Shown here in pieces: positions 19,350-28,069 of a stretch of DNA of 53,883 bases. The notes below the pieces were generated by a model. The model had not been told where the DNA came from. It saw only the letters and a program-made list of their open reading frames with translations, and searched no databases. The stretch spans positions 2,706,971-2,760,853 of the forward strand of contig NZ_LOJP01000001.1 of assembly GCF_001553785.1 (NCBI RefSeq), read 5' to 3'. Made by a program: the position numbers and the translations under genes. Every line of letters starts with the position of its first letter. The stretch's first letter is position 1. This DNA comes from Actinoplanes sp. TFC3. Lineage in GTDB: Bacteria; Actinomycetota; Actinomycetes; Mycobacteriales; Micromonosporaceae.

Positions 19350-22300
19350 GCGGGCCCTGCAGCCCGCCGCCGGACGGCGAGGGCAACGACATCGCCATCG
19401 TCGGTATGGCGTGCCGGTATCCCGAGGCGGTGACCCCGCGGGCGCTGTGGGAGAACGCCCTTACCGGCCGGCGGGCGTTCCGCCGGATCCCGCCGGAGCG
19501 GCTCAGCCTCGATGACTACTGGTCACCGGATACGGCCGAGATGGACCGCATGTACACCCGGCATGCCGCGCTCATCGACGGCTACTCGTTCGACCGGGTG
19601 GCGTTCAGCATCGCCGGCAGCACGTACCGCTCCACCGACCCGGCGCACTGGCTGGCGCTGGACATCGCCAGCCAGGCGCTCGCCGACGCCGGTTTCCCCG
19701 ACGGCGCCGGTCTGCCCCGCCAGCGCACCTCGGTGGTGGTCGGCAACACGCTGACCGGCGACACCAGCCGGGCCAACGTGATGCGGCTGCGGTGGCCGTA
19801 CGTGCGGCGGGTGGTCGGCGGGGCGTTGCGCGAACTGTGGCCGGACGACCAGGTCGGCGCGTTCCTGGCGAGCCTGGAGGAGCGGTACAAGGCGCCGTTC
19901 GCGCCGCTCGATGAGGACACGCTGCCCGGGTCGCTGTCCAACACGATCGCCGGTCGCATCTGCAACCATTTCGACCTGGGCGGTGGCGGGTACACGGTGG
20001 ACGGTGCCTGCTCGTCCTCGCTGCTGTCGGTCATCACCGCCTGCCGCGACCTGGCCGGCGGGGACGTTGACGTCGCCGTGGCTGGTGGTGTCGACCTGTC
20101 CATCGACCCGTTCGAGCTCATAGGCTTCGCCCGCGCCGGTGCCCTCGCCCACGGCGAGATGCGGGTGTACGACCGCGCGGCCAACGGCTTCTGGCCCGGC
20201 GAAGGCTGCGGCATGGTGGTGCTGATGCGCCACCGGGATGCCCTGGCCGCCGGTCGGCGGGTCTACGCGGCGATCGCCGGCTGGGGTATCTCGTCCGACG
20301 GCCGCGGCGGCATGACCCGGCCCGAGGCGCACGGATACCGGCGTGCCCTGGGCCGCGCCTACCAGCGAGCCGGGTTCGGCATCGAGACGGTGCCGGTCTT
20401 CGAGGGCCACGGCACCGGTACGAGCGTCGGCGACGACACCGAGCTGCGCGCCCTGGCCCGGGCCCGGCGCGCCGGTGGAGCAGACCCGGTTCCAGCGGCC
20501 GTCAGTTCGGTGAAGGCGCAGATCGGGCACACCAAGGCGGCGGCCGGGGTGGCCGGTCTGATCAAGGCGACGCTGGCGGTGCACGATCGGCTTGTGCCTC
20601 CGGCGATCGGGGTACGTGACCCGCATCCGCAAACAAGCGCGGATACGGCGGTCCTGCGGCTGCCCCACACCGCCGAGCCATGGCCGAGCGACGCCGAACT
20701 TCGGGCCGGCGTGACCGCGATGGGCTTCGGCGGGATCAACACCCATGTCGTCGTCACCGGGGTGGGGGTCGCCACCGCGACCACCGGCCGCTTTCCCGGG
20801 CTTGCTCGCGCGGTGCAGGACCACGAGCTGCTCATGGTCGACGCCGACAGCCAGCGGGGCCTGCGTGAACGGATGGTGCAGCTGCGGGAGCTGGCTCTGA
20901 AGTTGTCGTACAGCCAGCTGACCGATCTGGCCGCAGCGCTGCGGTCCGAGCTGAGTGAACGGCCGTACCGGCTGGCGGTCGTGGCGTCCTCGCCCGACGA
21001 GTTCGAGCACCGTCTCGGCCAGGCCGCCGACGCCCTGGATGCCGGTGTGCTGGACGACGAGAACCTCGACCGCCTCACCGTCGCGGGCGGGGTCTTCCTG
21101 CACCGCGCCGGCACCGCTCCGCGCATCGGGCTGCTGTTCCCGGGGCAGGGATCCGGGCGTGGTGGCGTGCACGGCGCGCTGCGCCGCCGGTTCGCCGCAG
21201 CGGAGCAGGTCTGGCAGGCCGCGCCGGCTGCGGCCACCGCGGGGGTGGCGACCGAGCATGCCCAGCCGCGCATCGTCACCAGCTCGGTTGCCGGGTTGCG
21301 GGTCCTGGAGGACCTGGGCATCCGGGCCGGCGTCGCCACCGGGCACAGCCTGGGCGAACTGACGGCGCTGCACTGGGCGGGTGCGATGGACATGGCGACG
21401 CTGCTGGCCCTGGCGACCGAGCGCGGCGCGGCGATGAGCAGGTGCCCCGAGGCGGGCGCCATGGCCGGGGTTGCCGCCCCGCCCGGCGCGGTGGAGGTGC
21501 TGATCGGCGCCGAACCCGTTGTCGTCGCGGGCCTCAACGGTCCGCGGCAGACCGTCGTGTCGGGGCCGGCTGACGCCGTACGCCGGGTCGGGGAGATCGC
21601 CACCCGCCGCGGGGTCGGCTGGACGCCGCTTCCGGTCTCGCATGCGTTCCACTCCCCGCTGATGTTCTCGGCCGCCGAGGACTTCGGCGACGCGCTCGCC
21701 CGGGTGCGCTGGCAGCCGGTCGGACGCAATGTGATCTCCACGGTCAGCGGGGCGCCGCTGCGCCGCGGCACCGACCTCAGCCGGCTGTTGCTGCAGCAGC
21801 TCACGGCACCGGTACGGTTCGTCGACGCGCTCGCCGCCACGGCTTCGCGTGCCGATCTGCTCATTGAGGTCGGACCCGGCCGGGTGCTGCACGGACTGGC
21901 CACCGAGCAGAGCTCGGTGCCGGTGTTCAGCATGGACACCGACGATGATTCCCTGGCCGGGCTGCTGAGCGTGGCCGGCGCGGCGTGGACGGCCGGTGCG
22001 CCGGTGCGCCACCAGGCGTTGTTCGACGGCCGGCCGGTGCACCCGTTCGAGGCTGAGGCCAGTCTGACGTTCCTGACCAGCCCCTGCGAGACCGTGCCGG
22101 AACTGCCGGTCAGCGCGATGGCGGCCCCCGTGGGTGAGCCGGCGCCTGGCGAGCGGCTCGCCACCGAGGCGGGCGGTCGCGGTCAGGCCCCGGTCGACGT
22201 GCTGCGCCGGCTCGTGGCCGAGCGGGCCGAGCTGCCCATCGACTTGATCCGCGAGGAGACCCGGCTGCTCGACGAGCTGCACCTGAGTTCCATCGCGGTC

Positions 22301-25156
22301 GGCCAGCTCGTCAATCAGGCGGCCACCGAGTTGGGGCTGACCACGATGAGCGCGCCCACCACCTTTGCGACCGCCACGATCGGCCAGCTCGCCGACGCGC
22401 TGGGCGAGCTCAGCCAGGCCGGGGAGCCCGGACCGCACGGCGGTTTCGTACCCGGATACGCCGACTGGGTGCGTCCCTTCGTCGTCGACTGGGTACCTCA
22501 GCCGCGCCCCCAGCCGATGACCGAACCGGCGGCCGGCTCGTGGAGCATGCATGCGCTGCCCGGGCATCCGTTCGCCACCGCCCTGGCCGATCACCTGCGA
22601 GGCGCTCACCTGGGCGCCGGCGTCCTGCTCTGCCTGCCACCGGACTGCACCGAATCGGACCTCCCGATGGCGCTGGCCGCCCTGCGCGAAGCCTTGGCAC
22701 AACCCAGCGGCAGCCGGCTGGTCGTCGTGCAGTCCGGCCGTGGCGTCGGCGCGCTGGTGCGCAGCGCCCGCCTGGAAGCGCCGCACCTGCTCACCACGCT
22801 GGTCGACTGCGTACCGGGGGAGTCCGGCGATGTGGTGGCCGACCTGGTCGCCGAGGTTGCGATCACCACCGGCTATCACGAGGTACGGCTGGGTCCCGAC
22901 CAGGAGCGGCGGATTCCGGTGCTGCGCCGGATGCCGGTCGGTCCGCCCACCAGTCAGGGTCAGCTCGGCCCCGGCGACGTGCTGCTGGTCAGCGGCGGCG
23001 GCAAGGGCATCACCGCGGAGTGCGCGCTGGCCCTGGCCGCCGACACCGGCGCCCGGGTGGCAATCTTCGGCCGCTCGGCGGTCGGCGAGGACAACGAACT
23101 GGCGGAGAACCTCGCGCGCTTGCGGGCCGCAGGGGCAACCGTGACCTATGTCCGCGCCGACGTGTCGGATCCGGAAGCGGTGGTGGCCGGGGTACAAGCG
23201 GTCGAAGCCGAGTTCGGACCGGTGACCGCGGTGCTGCACGGCGCCGGGTGGAACGAGCCCGCGCCGCTGCCCCTGATTGACGACGCGATGGTGGGCCGGG
23301 CACTGGCGCCCAAACTGCACGGCCTGCAGCGGGTGCTCGCCGCGGTGGACCCACGACGGCTGCGCCTGCTGGTGTCGTTCGGCAGCATCATCGGCCGGGC
23401 CGGGTTGCACGGCGAAGCCCACTACGCGCTCGCCAACGACTGGCTCGCCGAGCTGACCGCGGAGTTCGGGCGCCGCCACCCGCGCTGCCGGGCCGTCTGC
23501 CTGGAATGGTCGGTCTGGTCGGGCGTGGGCATGGGTGAACGGCTGTCAGTGGTGGAGCAACTGTCCCGCGCCGGTATCACCCCGATCACGCCGGACGACG
23601 GGGTACGGGTGCTGCGCGAGGTGCTGGCCGTGCGTACCCCGCCGGCCGTGGTGGTCACCGGGCGCACCGACAACCTGGAGACGTTGCACCGTGAGCGGGT
23701 CCAGTTGCCCGTGCTGCGGTTCCTGGAACGCCCGCTCGTGCACTACCCCGGCATCGAGCTGATCGCCGAGTCCGATCTCAGTGAGGCCACCGATCCGTAC
23801 CTGGGCGACCACGTCGTAGACGGGGACATGCTTTTCCCCGCCGTCCTGGGGCTGGAGGCGATGGCTCAGGCCGCGGTCGCGGTGTCCGGGCTGAGCAGCG
23901 TGCCGGTGATCGAGGACGCGGTGTTCGCCCGCGCCCTGGTGGTGCCCAGGGGGCGTACCGTAGTGATCCGCACGGTCGCCTTGATGACCGGCGACCGGGT
24001 CGAGGTGGAGCTGCGCAGCAGCGAAAGCGGGTATGGCGCCGCGCACTTCCGGGCGGCGTTCCGGTTCGGGCCGGCCGAGCCCTTCGACGAGGAACCCTCG
24101 TCCGGATTGGCCAAGCTGGCGCCGGTCCGGCTGGATCCGTCCCGGGACATGTACGGTGACGTGCTGTTCCAGAGCGGGCGTTTCCGGCGGCTGCGCTCCT
24201 ACCGGCGGGTCACCGCCCGGGCCGCCGAGGCCGAGGTCGCCACCATGGAGGACGCCGGGTGGTTCAGCCCCTTCCTGCCTGCCGAACTCATCCTGGGCGA
24301 CCCCGGTGCCCGCGACGCCTTCCTGCACGGGCTGCAGGTGTGCGTACCGGATGCGGTCCTGCTGCCGGTCAGCGTGCAACGGATCGAAACGGCCGGCGGC
24401 AAGCTCAACGCCGCCACCGCTCTGGAGCTGTCCGCCACTGAACGCGAGTACGACGGGCAGACCTACTGCTACGACGTCACCGTCCGCACGCCGGAAGGGA
24501 CCGTGGTGGAACGGATGACCGGGCTGCGCCTGCGGGCCGTGCGCCGCCGCGACAGCCGGATGCCGTGGGCCCCGGCGCTGCTCGGACCGCACCTGCAGCG
24601 GCAGCTTCCGGGGCGTCGAGCCAACGACGTCACGGTGGTGGTGGAACCGCACGAGCCGGGGCCCGCGACCGGGCGGCGTGACATCACCAGCATCGCGGTG
24701 GCCCGGGCGGCCGGGGTCAGCACGGTGGTACGTCACCGCTCCGACGGCCGCCCGGAAGTGGACGGCGGCGGCGGTGTCTCAGCCGCACACGAGACGACGC
24801 TGAGCATGGCCGTGACCGGGCCGCAGCCGGTCGCGTGTGACGTGCAGTTCGTACAGACCCGTACCGAGCAGGAATGGCGGGCCCTGCTGACCGGCAACTT
24901 CGCGGTCGCCGAGGCGGCACGGGCCGGCGACGAAAACCCCGGCGTGGCCCGGACCCGGGTGTGGTGTGCCGTCGAATGCCTCATCAAGGCGGGACGCCCA
25001 CCGGGGGCACCGCTGGTGCTCGCTCCCGAGCGCAGCGCCGGTCCCCGCGTGGTCCTGCGCAGCGGTGACCTGGTGGTGACCACGTATGCCGCCCGGCTGC
25101 GCCCGGCCGGCGATCCCGTAGTCCTGGCGGTTCTGAGCGGGGAGGAGAGTTCGTGA
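19346..25156 (+). CDS. pksE: PKSE: iterative type I enediyne polyketide synthase
   Basis: A 1936-residue synthase with the enediyne order KS-AT-ACP-KR-DH-PPTase. KS (about 10-460) has catalytic Cys222 in DGACSSS and later His motifs EGHGTGT and GHTKAA. AT (about 590-900) has Ser668 in GHSLGE. The ACP serine is S982 in LHLSSIAV. KR begins near SGGGKGI (1216). DH has His1489 in YLGDHVVDGDMLFP. A C-terminal PPTase-like domain (about 1780-1936) self-activates the ACP in characterised homologues. The enzyme builds the linear polyene from one acetyl and seven malonyl units, which the thioesterase releases. GTG start overlaps unbU as GTGA. The PPTase motif reads VACDVQ, with Gln where Glu is usual. 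Confidence 0.98.
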   Translation: MSGPCSPPPDGEGNDIAIVGMACRYPEAVTPRALWENALTGRRAFRRIPPERLSLDDYWSPDTAEMDRMYTRHAALIDGYSFDRVAFSIAGSTYRSTDPAHWLALDIASQALADAGFPDGAGLPRQRTSVVVGNTLTGDTSRANVMRLRWPYVRRVVGGALRELWPDDQVGAFLASLEERYKAPFAPLDEDTLPGSLSNTIAGRICNHFDLGGGGYTVDGACSSSLLSVITACRDLAGGDVDVAVAGGVDLSIDPFELIGFARAGALAHGEMRVYDRAANGFWPGEGCGMVVLMRHRDALAAGRRVYAAIAGWGISSDGRGGMTRPEAHGYRRALGRAYQRAGFGIETVPVFEGHGTGTSVGDDTELRALARARRAGGADPVPAAVSSVKAQIGHTKAAAGVAGLIKATLAVHDRLVPPAIGVRDPHPQTSADTAVLRLPHTAEPWPSDAELRAGVTAMGFGGINTHVVVTGVGVATATTGRFPGLARAVQDHELLMVDADSQRGLRERMVQLRELALKLSYSQLTDLAAALRSELSERPYRLAVVASSPDEFEHRLGQAADALDAGVLDDENLDRLTVAGGVFLHRAGTAPRIGLLFPGQGSGRGGVHGALRRRFAAAEQVWQAAPAAATAGVATEHAQPRIVTSSVAGLRVLEDLGIRAGVATGHSLGELTALHWAGAMDMATLLALATERGAAMSRCPEAGAMAGVAAPPGAVEVLIGAEPVVVAGLNGPRQTVVSGPADAVRRVGEIATRRGVGWTPLPVSHAFHSPLMFSAAEDFGDALARVRWQPVGRNVISTVSGAPLRRGTDLSRLLLQQLTAPVRFVDALAATASRADLLIEVGPGRVLHGLATEQSSVPVFSMDTDDDSLAGLLSVAGAAWTAGAPVRHQALFDGRPVHPFEAEASLTFLTSPCETVPELPVSAMAAPVGEPAPGERLATEAGGRGQAPVDVLRRLVAERAELPIDLIREETRLLDELHLSSIAVGQLVNQAATELGLTTMSAPTTFATATIGQLADALGELSQAGEPGPHGGFVPGYADWVRPFVVDWVPQPRPQPMTEPAAGSWSMHALPGHPFATALADHLRGAHLGAGVLLCLPPDCTESDLPMALAALREALAQPSGSRLVVVQSGRGVGALVRSARLEAPHLLTTLVDCVPGESGDVVADLVAEVAITTGYHEVRLGPDQERRIPVLRRMPVGPPTSQGQLGPGDVLLVSGGGKGITAECALALAADTGARVAIFGRSAVGEDNELAENLARLRAAGATVTYVRADVSDPEAVVAGVQAVEAEFGPVTAVLHGAGWNEPAPLPLIDDAMVGRALAPKLHGLQRVLAAVDPRRLRLLVSFGSIIGRAGLHGEAHYALANDWLAELTAEFGRRHPRCRAVCLEWSVWSGVGMGERLSVVEQLSRAGITPITPDDGVRVLREVLAVRTPPAVVVTGRTDNLETLHRERVQLPVLRFLERPLVHYPGIELIAESDLSEATDPYLGDHVVDGDMLFPAVLGLEAMAQAAVAVSGLSSVPVIEDAVFARALVVPRGRTVVIRTVALMTGDRVEVELRSSESGYGAAHFRAAFRFGPAEPFDEEPSSGLAKLAPVRLDPSRDMYGDVLFQSGRFRRLRSYRRVTARAAEAEVATMEDAGWFSPFLPAELILGDPGARDAFLHGLQVCVPDAVLLPVSVQRIETAGGKLNAATALELSATEREYDGQTYCYDVTVRTPEGTVVERMTGLRLRAVRRRDSRMPWAPALLGPHLQRQLPGRRANDVTVVVEPHEPGPATGRRDITSIAVARAAGVSTVVRHRSDGRPEVDGGGGVSAAHETTLSMAVTGPQPVACDVQFVQTRTEQEWRALLTGNFAVAEAARAGDENPGVARTRVWCAVECLIKAGRPPGAPLVLAPERSAGPRVVLRSGDLVVTTYAARLRPAGDPVVLAVLSGEESS

Positions 25157-25602
25157 AGAGGCACTACCGCTATCGCCATGTCGTGGGTTTCGAGGAGACG
25201 AACCTCGTCGGCAACGTCTACTACGTCAACTACCTGCGCTGGCAGGGCCGGTGCCGGGAGATGTTCCTGCGTGACCGGGCGCCCGAGGTGCTCACCGAGC
25301 TGACCAACGGCCTCAAGCTGTTCACGCTGCAGGTCAGCTGCGAATTCGTCGCCGAGCTGACCGCGTTCGACGACGTGGCGATCGAAATGAGCCTGGCCGA
25401 ACTGACCCAGACCCAGCTGGAACTGAGCTTCGTCTACCTGCTGGTGACCGGCGGTCAGGACCGGCTGGTGGCCAAGGGCCGCCAGCGCATCGCCTGCATG
25501 CGGGCCACCGATGGCCGCGGAACCGAACCTGTGCGGGTTCCCGAACCCCTGGTTCGGGCTCTCACTCCGTACCGCACCGAGGCTTACGCCACCCATGGAT
25601 GA
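25153..25602 (+). CDS. Enediyne hotdog-fold thioesterase (TEBC/CalE7/DynE7/SgcE10 type)
   Basis: The 149-residue single-hotdog protein follows PKSE with a 4-bp overlap. ETNLVGNVYYVNYLRWQGRC with REMFL is the hallmark segment of CalE7/DynE7/SgcE10 thioesterases, where Asn replaces the catalytic Asp of 4-hydroxybenzoyl-CoA thioesterases and a conserved Arg helps hydrolysis. It releases the polyene from the PKSE carrier domain. The start is GTG, giving MKRHYRYRHVVGFEE. The length is normal. The gene ends the strictly conserved five-gene cassette; the next gene begins 15 bp later with its own GGAGG. Confidence 0.97.
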   Translation: MKRHYRYRHVVGFEETNLVGNVYYVNYLRWQGRCREMFLRDRAPEVLTELTNGLKLFTLQVSCEFVAELTAFDDVAIEMSLAELTQTQLELSFVYLLVTGGQDRLVAKGRQRIACMRATDGRGTEPVRVPEPLVRALTPYRTEAYATHG

Positions 25603-25617
25603 CCCACGGAGGTAGTG

Positions 25618-26184
25618 ATGACCGCGCGCATCGAGGTCGGTAAACCGGCAAGCTTGCTCGGCCGGCTCAACACGGTGCACCACCGGGCGGCGCTCAACAT
25701 TTTCATGATTATCGTTGTGGCGCACTGGGCCGAGCACATCGTCCAGGCTGTGCAGATCTGGGTCCTGCACTGGCCCCGGCCACAGGCGCGTGGCCTGCTC
25801 GGCATGCCGTTCCCCTGGCTGATCTCCTCGGAATGGCTGCACTACGGCTACGCCCTGCTCATGCTCGTCGGTCTGGTGCTGCTGCGCCAGGGATTCACCG
25901 GTCGGGCCCGGACCTGGTGGAACATCGCGCTGGGCATCCAGGTCTGGCATCACTTCGAGCATCTGCTCCTGCTGGTGCAGGCGCTGTCCGGGGCGTACCT
26001 GATGGGCCGTGCCGTGCCCACCAGCCTCCTGCAACTTGTGCTGCCGCGCGTCGAGCTGCACCTGTTCTACAACGCGGTGGTGTTCGTGCCCATGGTGGTC
26101 GCGATGTATCTGCACCTGCACCCCCACCGCACCGAGTTCGTTGCGATGACCTGCAGTTGCCGAGAAGTCGCCCATGCCCGCTGA
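25618..26184 (+). CDS. Integral membrane protein with paired HxxEH motifs, function unknown
   Basis: The 188-residue protein has about four to five hydrophobic helices. Histidine and glutamate recur at helix ends: HWAEH at 36-40, HHFEH at 111-115, ELHLFYN at 146-152 and HLHPH at 166-170. Such in-membrane His/Glu clusters suggest binding of a metal or heme, or a di-iron site as in membrane hydroxylases, but the spacing does not match a family I can name. A CxC (TCSC, 179-181) ends the protein. The ATG has GGAGG 7 bp upstream. It overlaps by 11 bp a CopC-like gene, so the two probably act together at the membrane. The role in enediyne biosynthesis or resistance is unknown. Confidence 0.8.
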   Translation: MTARIEVGKPASLLGRLNTVHHRAALNIFMIIVVAHWAEHIVQAVQIWVLHWPRPQARGLLGMPFPWLISSEWLHYGYALLMLVGLVLLRQGFTGRARTWWNIALGIQVWHHFEHLLLLVQALSGAYLMGRAVPTSLLQLVLPRVELHLFYNAVVFVPMVVAMYLHLHPHRTEFVAMTCSCREVAHAR

Positions 26185-26707
26185 GGCGCGGCGGCGCCGG
26201 TTGGCCGCGGTGACGGTCGCCGGCGTCGCTGTGCTGATGGCTTTGGTGCTGGCGCGCCCCGGACCGCAGGAGCCAGCCCGCCTGGTGGCGGAGTCACCCG
26301 CCGACGGTGCCCGGCTGGCTCACGCGCCGGCGACGGTGGAGCTGACGTTCTCCGCAGCGATCGATCCGGCCCAGGCTCACCTGGCCGTGCAGGACCCCGA
26401 TGGGCGGTCCGCGCAGGTGAACCCACTCATCGAAGGGCGCATCGTGCGGATACCTCTGCGAACCGCGGGAGACGGGACCTACCGGGTGGGTTATCACGTC
26501 GCCCTTCGCGGTGGTCAGGAGTTCACGGGTACGACGGCTTTCACGGTCGGCGCCGGCCTGAACCCGGTTGCGGGCGGACCGAACCCGGTGGACCTGGCCG
26601 GGCACGACCATCTTGGATCGGGGCCGGCGAGCGCGGTGCTGCTTGTGCTCGGTGGCCTGCTCGCGGTGCTGGTCCTGCCGCTGGTGTTCCGCCGGCGGGT
26701 GCGCTGA
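26174..26707 (+). CDS. CopC-domain membrane-anchored protein
   Basis: A 177-residue exported protein. Residues 8-26 are a signal or anchor helix (LAAVTVAGVAVLMALVLA). They are followed by a CopC/YobN-type immunoglobulin-like domain with ESPADGARLAHAPATVELTF and SAAIDPAQAHLAV. A short linker, LAGHDHLGSG, precedes a C-terminal membrane helix (AVLLVLGGLLAVLVLPLVF) and basic tail. The typical N-terminal copper-binding His of CopC is not obvious; the linker HDH could substitute. The overlap with the His-rich membrane gene implies coupled translation. A metal-delivery or sensing pair is plausible, but the ligand is not shown by sequence. Confidence 0.82.
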   Translation: MPAEARRRRLAAVTVAGVAVLMALVLARPGPQEPARLVAESPADGARLAHAPATVELTFSAAIDPAQAHLAVQDPDGRSAQVNPLIEGRIVRIPLRTAGDGTYRVGYHVALRGGQEFTGTTAFTVGAGLNPVAGGPNPVDLAGHDHLGSGPASAVLLVLGGLLAVLVLPLVFRRRVR

Positions 26708-26725
26708 CCCGGGGGCGCAGCAGGG

Positions 26726-27358
26726 TCACGGCCCGGGGCGCTGCGGCGCGCCGTCCGGGCCCGGTTCGCGGTCGGCCAGCCGGCGCAGGGCCGCAATGAG
26801 CCCGTCGCCCACGATCGAAGCCACGGCCCGGTTGGCGCCGGTGTCCACCGGGCTCGCCTCGTCGCACAGGGCCCGGTCCGCGGCGACGCTGGCCACGGCT
26901 GCCGACGCATACCGGTCCAGCAGGTCATCCGTCACGTTCAGGTCCATCTCCCACAACGCGCGGATCACGTCGGCGATGGCGTGCCGGGCCGGAACGCCGT
27001 CGCCGGCGTTCCAGCCCCACCGCTTGATCAGGGCGTCAGTGGTGCTCAGCGCGGCCGCCAGCATCGGCGGATCGGGCGGGGTGCCCAGCGCCGCGGGCAG
27101 GGACGCCGAGCCCAGCGCCGCCGGCATGTCCGGCTGCGGCCGGTCGAGCTCGGCCAGCAGCCGGCCGACCTGAGCCACCGTGAGACCCCCGATGCTGAGC
27201 AGGATGCGCACCAGCCGTAAGCGCTGCACGTGCAGGTCGGCGTACCGGGCCTGGTTGGCGTTGACCCGTTCGCCGGAGGGGAGCAACCCGGCCCGCAGGT
27301 AGTACTTGATGGTCGGCACGGGCACACCGGTCCGGCGGCTGAGTTCGGCGATCTTCAT
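26726..27358 (-). CDS. MerR-family transcriptional regulator
   Basis: A 210-residue protein starting MKIAELSRRTGVPVPTIKYY, the standard MerR winged helix, with the LLSIGGLTVAQVGRLL dimerisation helix next. The remaining ~120 residues form a helical effector domain with one Cys (ALCDEASP), not the CxC or CxxC patterns of metal sensors, so a small organic ligand is more likely. Earlier in-frame starts would run into the AhpD-like gene. It is 28 bp downstream of that gene on the same strand and is convergent with the CopC-domain gene. Confidence 0.88.
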   Translation of the reverse strand: MKIAELSRRTGVPVPTIKYYLRAGLLPSGERVNANQARYADLHVQRLRLVRILLSIGGLTVAQVGRLLAELDRPQPDMPAALGSASLPAALGTPPDPPMLAAALSTTDALIKRWGWNAGDGVPARHAIADVIRALWEMDLNVTDDLLDRYASAAVASVAADRALCDEASPVDTGANRAVASIVGDGLIAALRRLADREPGPDGAPQRPGP

Positions 27359-27386
27359 GGCAGTGCTCGCAACGGCAGTGCGGGCG

Positions 27387-27920
27387 TCACCGCGAGGCGT
27401 AGCCAACGCTACCCAGGGACTCGCCGATGGCGGTGTAGTGGTCCGGGTCCTCCGGAGCCCAGGCGCCCAGACCGTCCACATAGCGGTTGTACATGCACAT
27501 GATCGCTGCCGTCAGCACCGTGTCGTGCAGGGTGCGCTCATCGGCGCCGGCTTGCCGGGCGCGTTCGATCAGCGCGGGGGTGACATGGCTGCCGCCCTGG
27601 GTGACAGCCTCGGCGATGGCCAGCAGAGCGGCCAGCTTCTCGCCGGCGGCCTGCGTACCCTCCGGCCCGCCGAGCCGGTCGATGAGCCCAGGATCCGGCA
27701 GCAGGAAACGGGCCGTGGCCCGGTGGCTCTCCCGGCAGAAGACGGACTGGTTGCGCTCGGAGACGTAGGCCGCGATCAGCTCGCGCTCACCGGCGCTCAG
27801 CGGTGACGGGCCGCGCAGCACCGCTTCGGCCAGCGCGAACAGCGGCCCTGCGGTCTCGGGATATTGCGTGGCCAGGGCGATCAGCCCCGGCACCTGTTCG
27901 GGAAGGCTGATGTGCGACAC
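27387..27920 (-). CDS. AhpD/carboxymuconolactone-decarboxylase-like protein
   Basis: The protein is about 177 residues. It has the all-helical AhpD-like fold signature LSAGERELIAAYVSERNQSVFCRESHRATA. The usual CxxCxxxH redox site is reduced to CxxxH (FCRESH), so classical disulfide peroxidase activity is doubtful, though related proteins with one Cys exist. A second segment (IERARQAGADERTLHDTVLTAA) repeats the helix pair. I prefer the GTG giving VSHISLPEQVPG, with GAGGAG 11 bp upstream; an ATG 13 codons earlier (27959) is possible. It is divergent from the methyltransferase at 28070 and probably cotranscribed with the MerR gene downstream. Oxidative protection of the producer is a reasonable guess. 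Confidence 0.78.
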   Translation of the reverse strand: MSHISLPEQVPGLIALATQYPETAGPLFALAEAVLRGPSPLSAGERELIAAYVSERNQSVFCRESHRATARFLLPDPGLIDRLGGPEGTQAAGEKLAALLAIAEAVTQGGSHVTPALIERARQAGADERTLHDTVLTAAIMCMYNRYVDGLGAWAPEDPDHYTAIGESLGSVGYASR

Positions 27921-28069
27921 GACGACATCGACTCCTCGCCAGTGGGGGAATGGGACCATCGTGTCCGCTGCCCGGGGCCCCGGCTACTCGCAGCTTGCGC
28001 AATCGCCGGCGCGACCAGGACCGCAAGATGCGAGAACCAGCGGTGATCCGGCCACGACAGGATCACATC

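Noticed and set aside
19523..23479. A very long open frame on the minus strand (over 1300 codons) opposite the enediyne PKS
   Set aside because: It is a GC-driven shadow: the plus strand carries a complete PKSE with all catalytic motifs, and the antisense translation is low-complexity Arg/Gly/His-rich with no recognisable domain.
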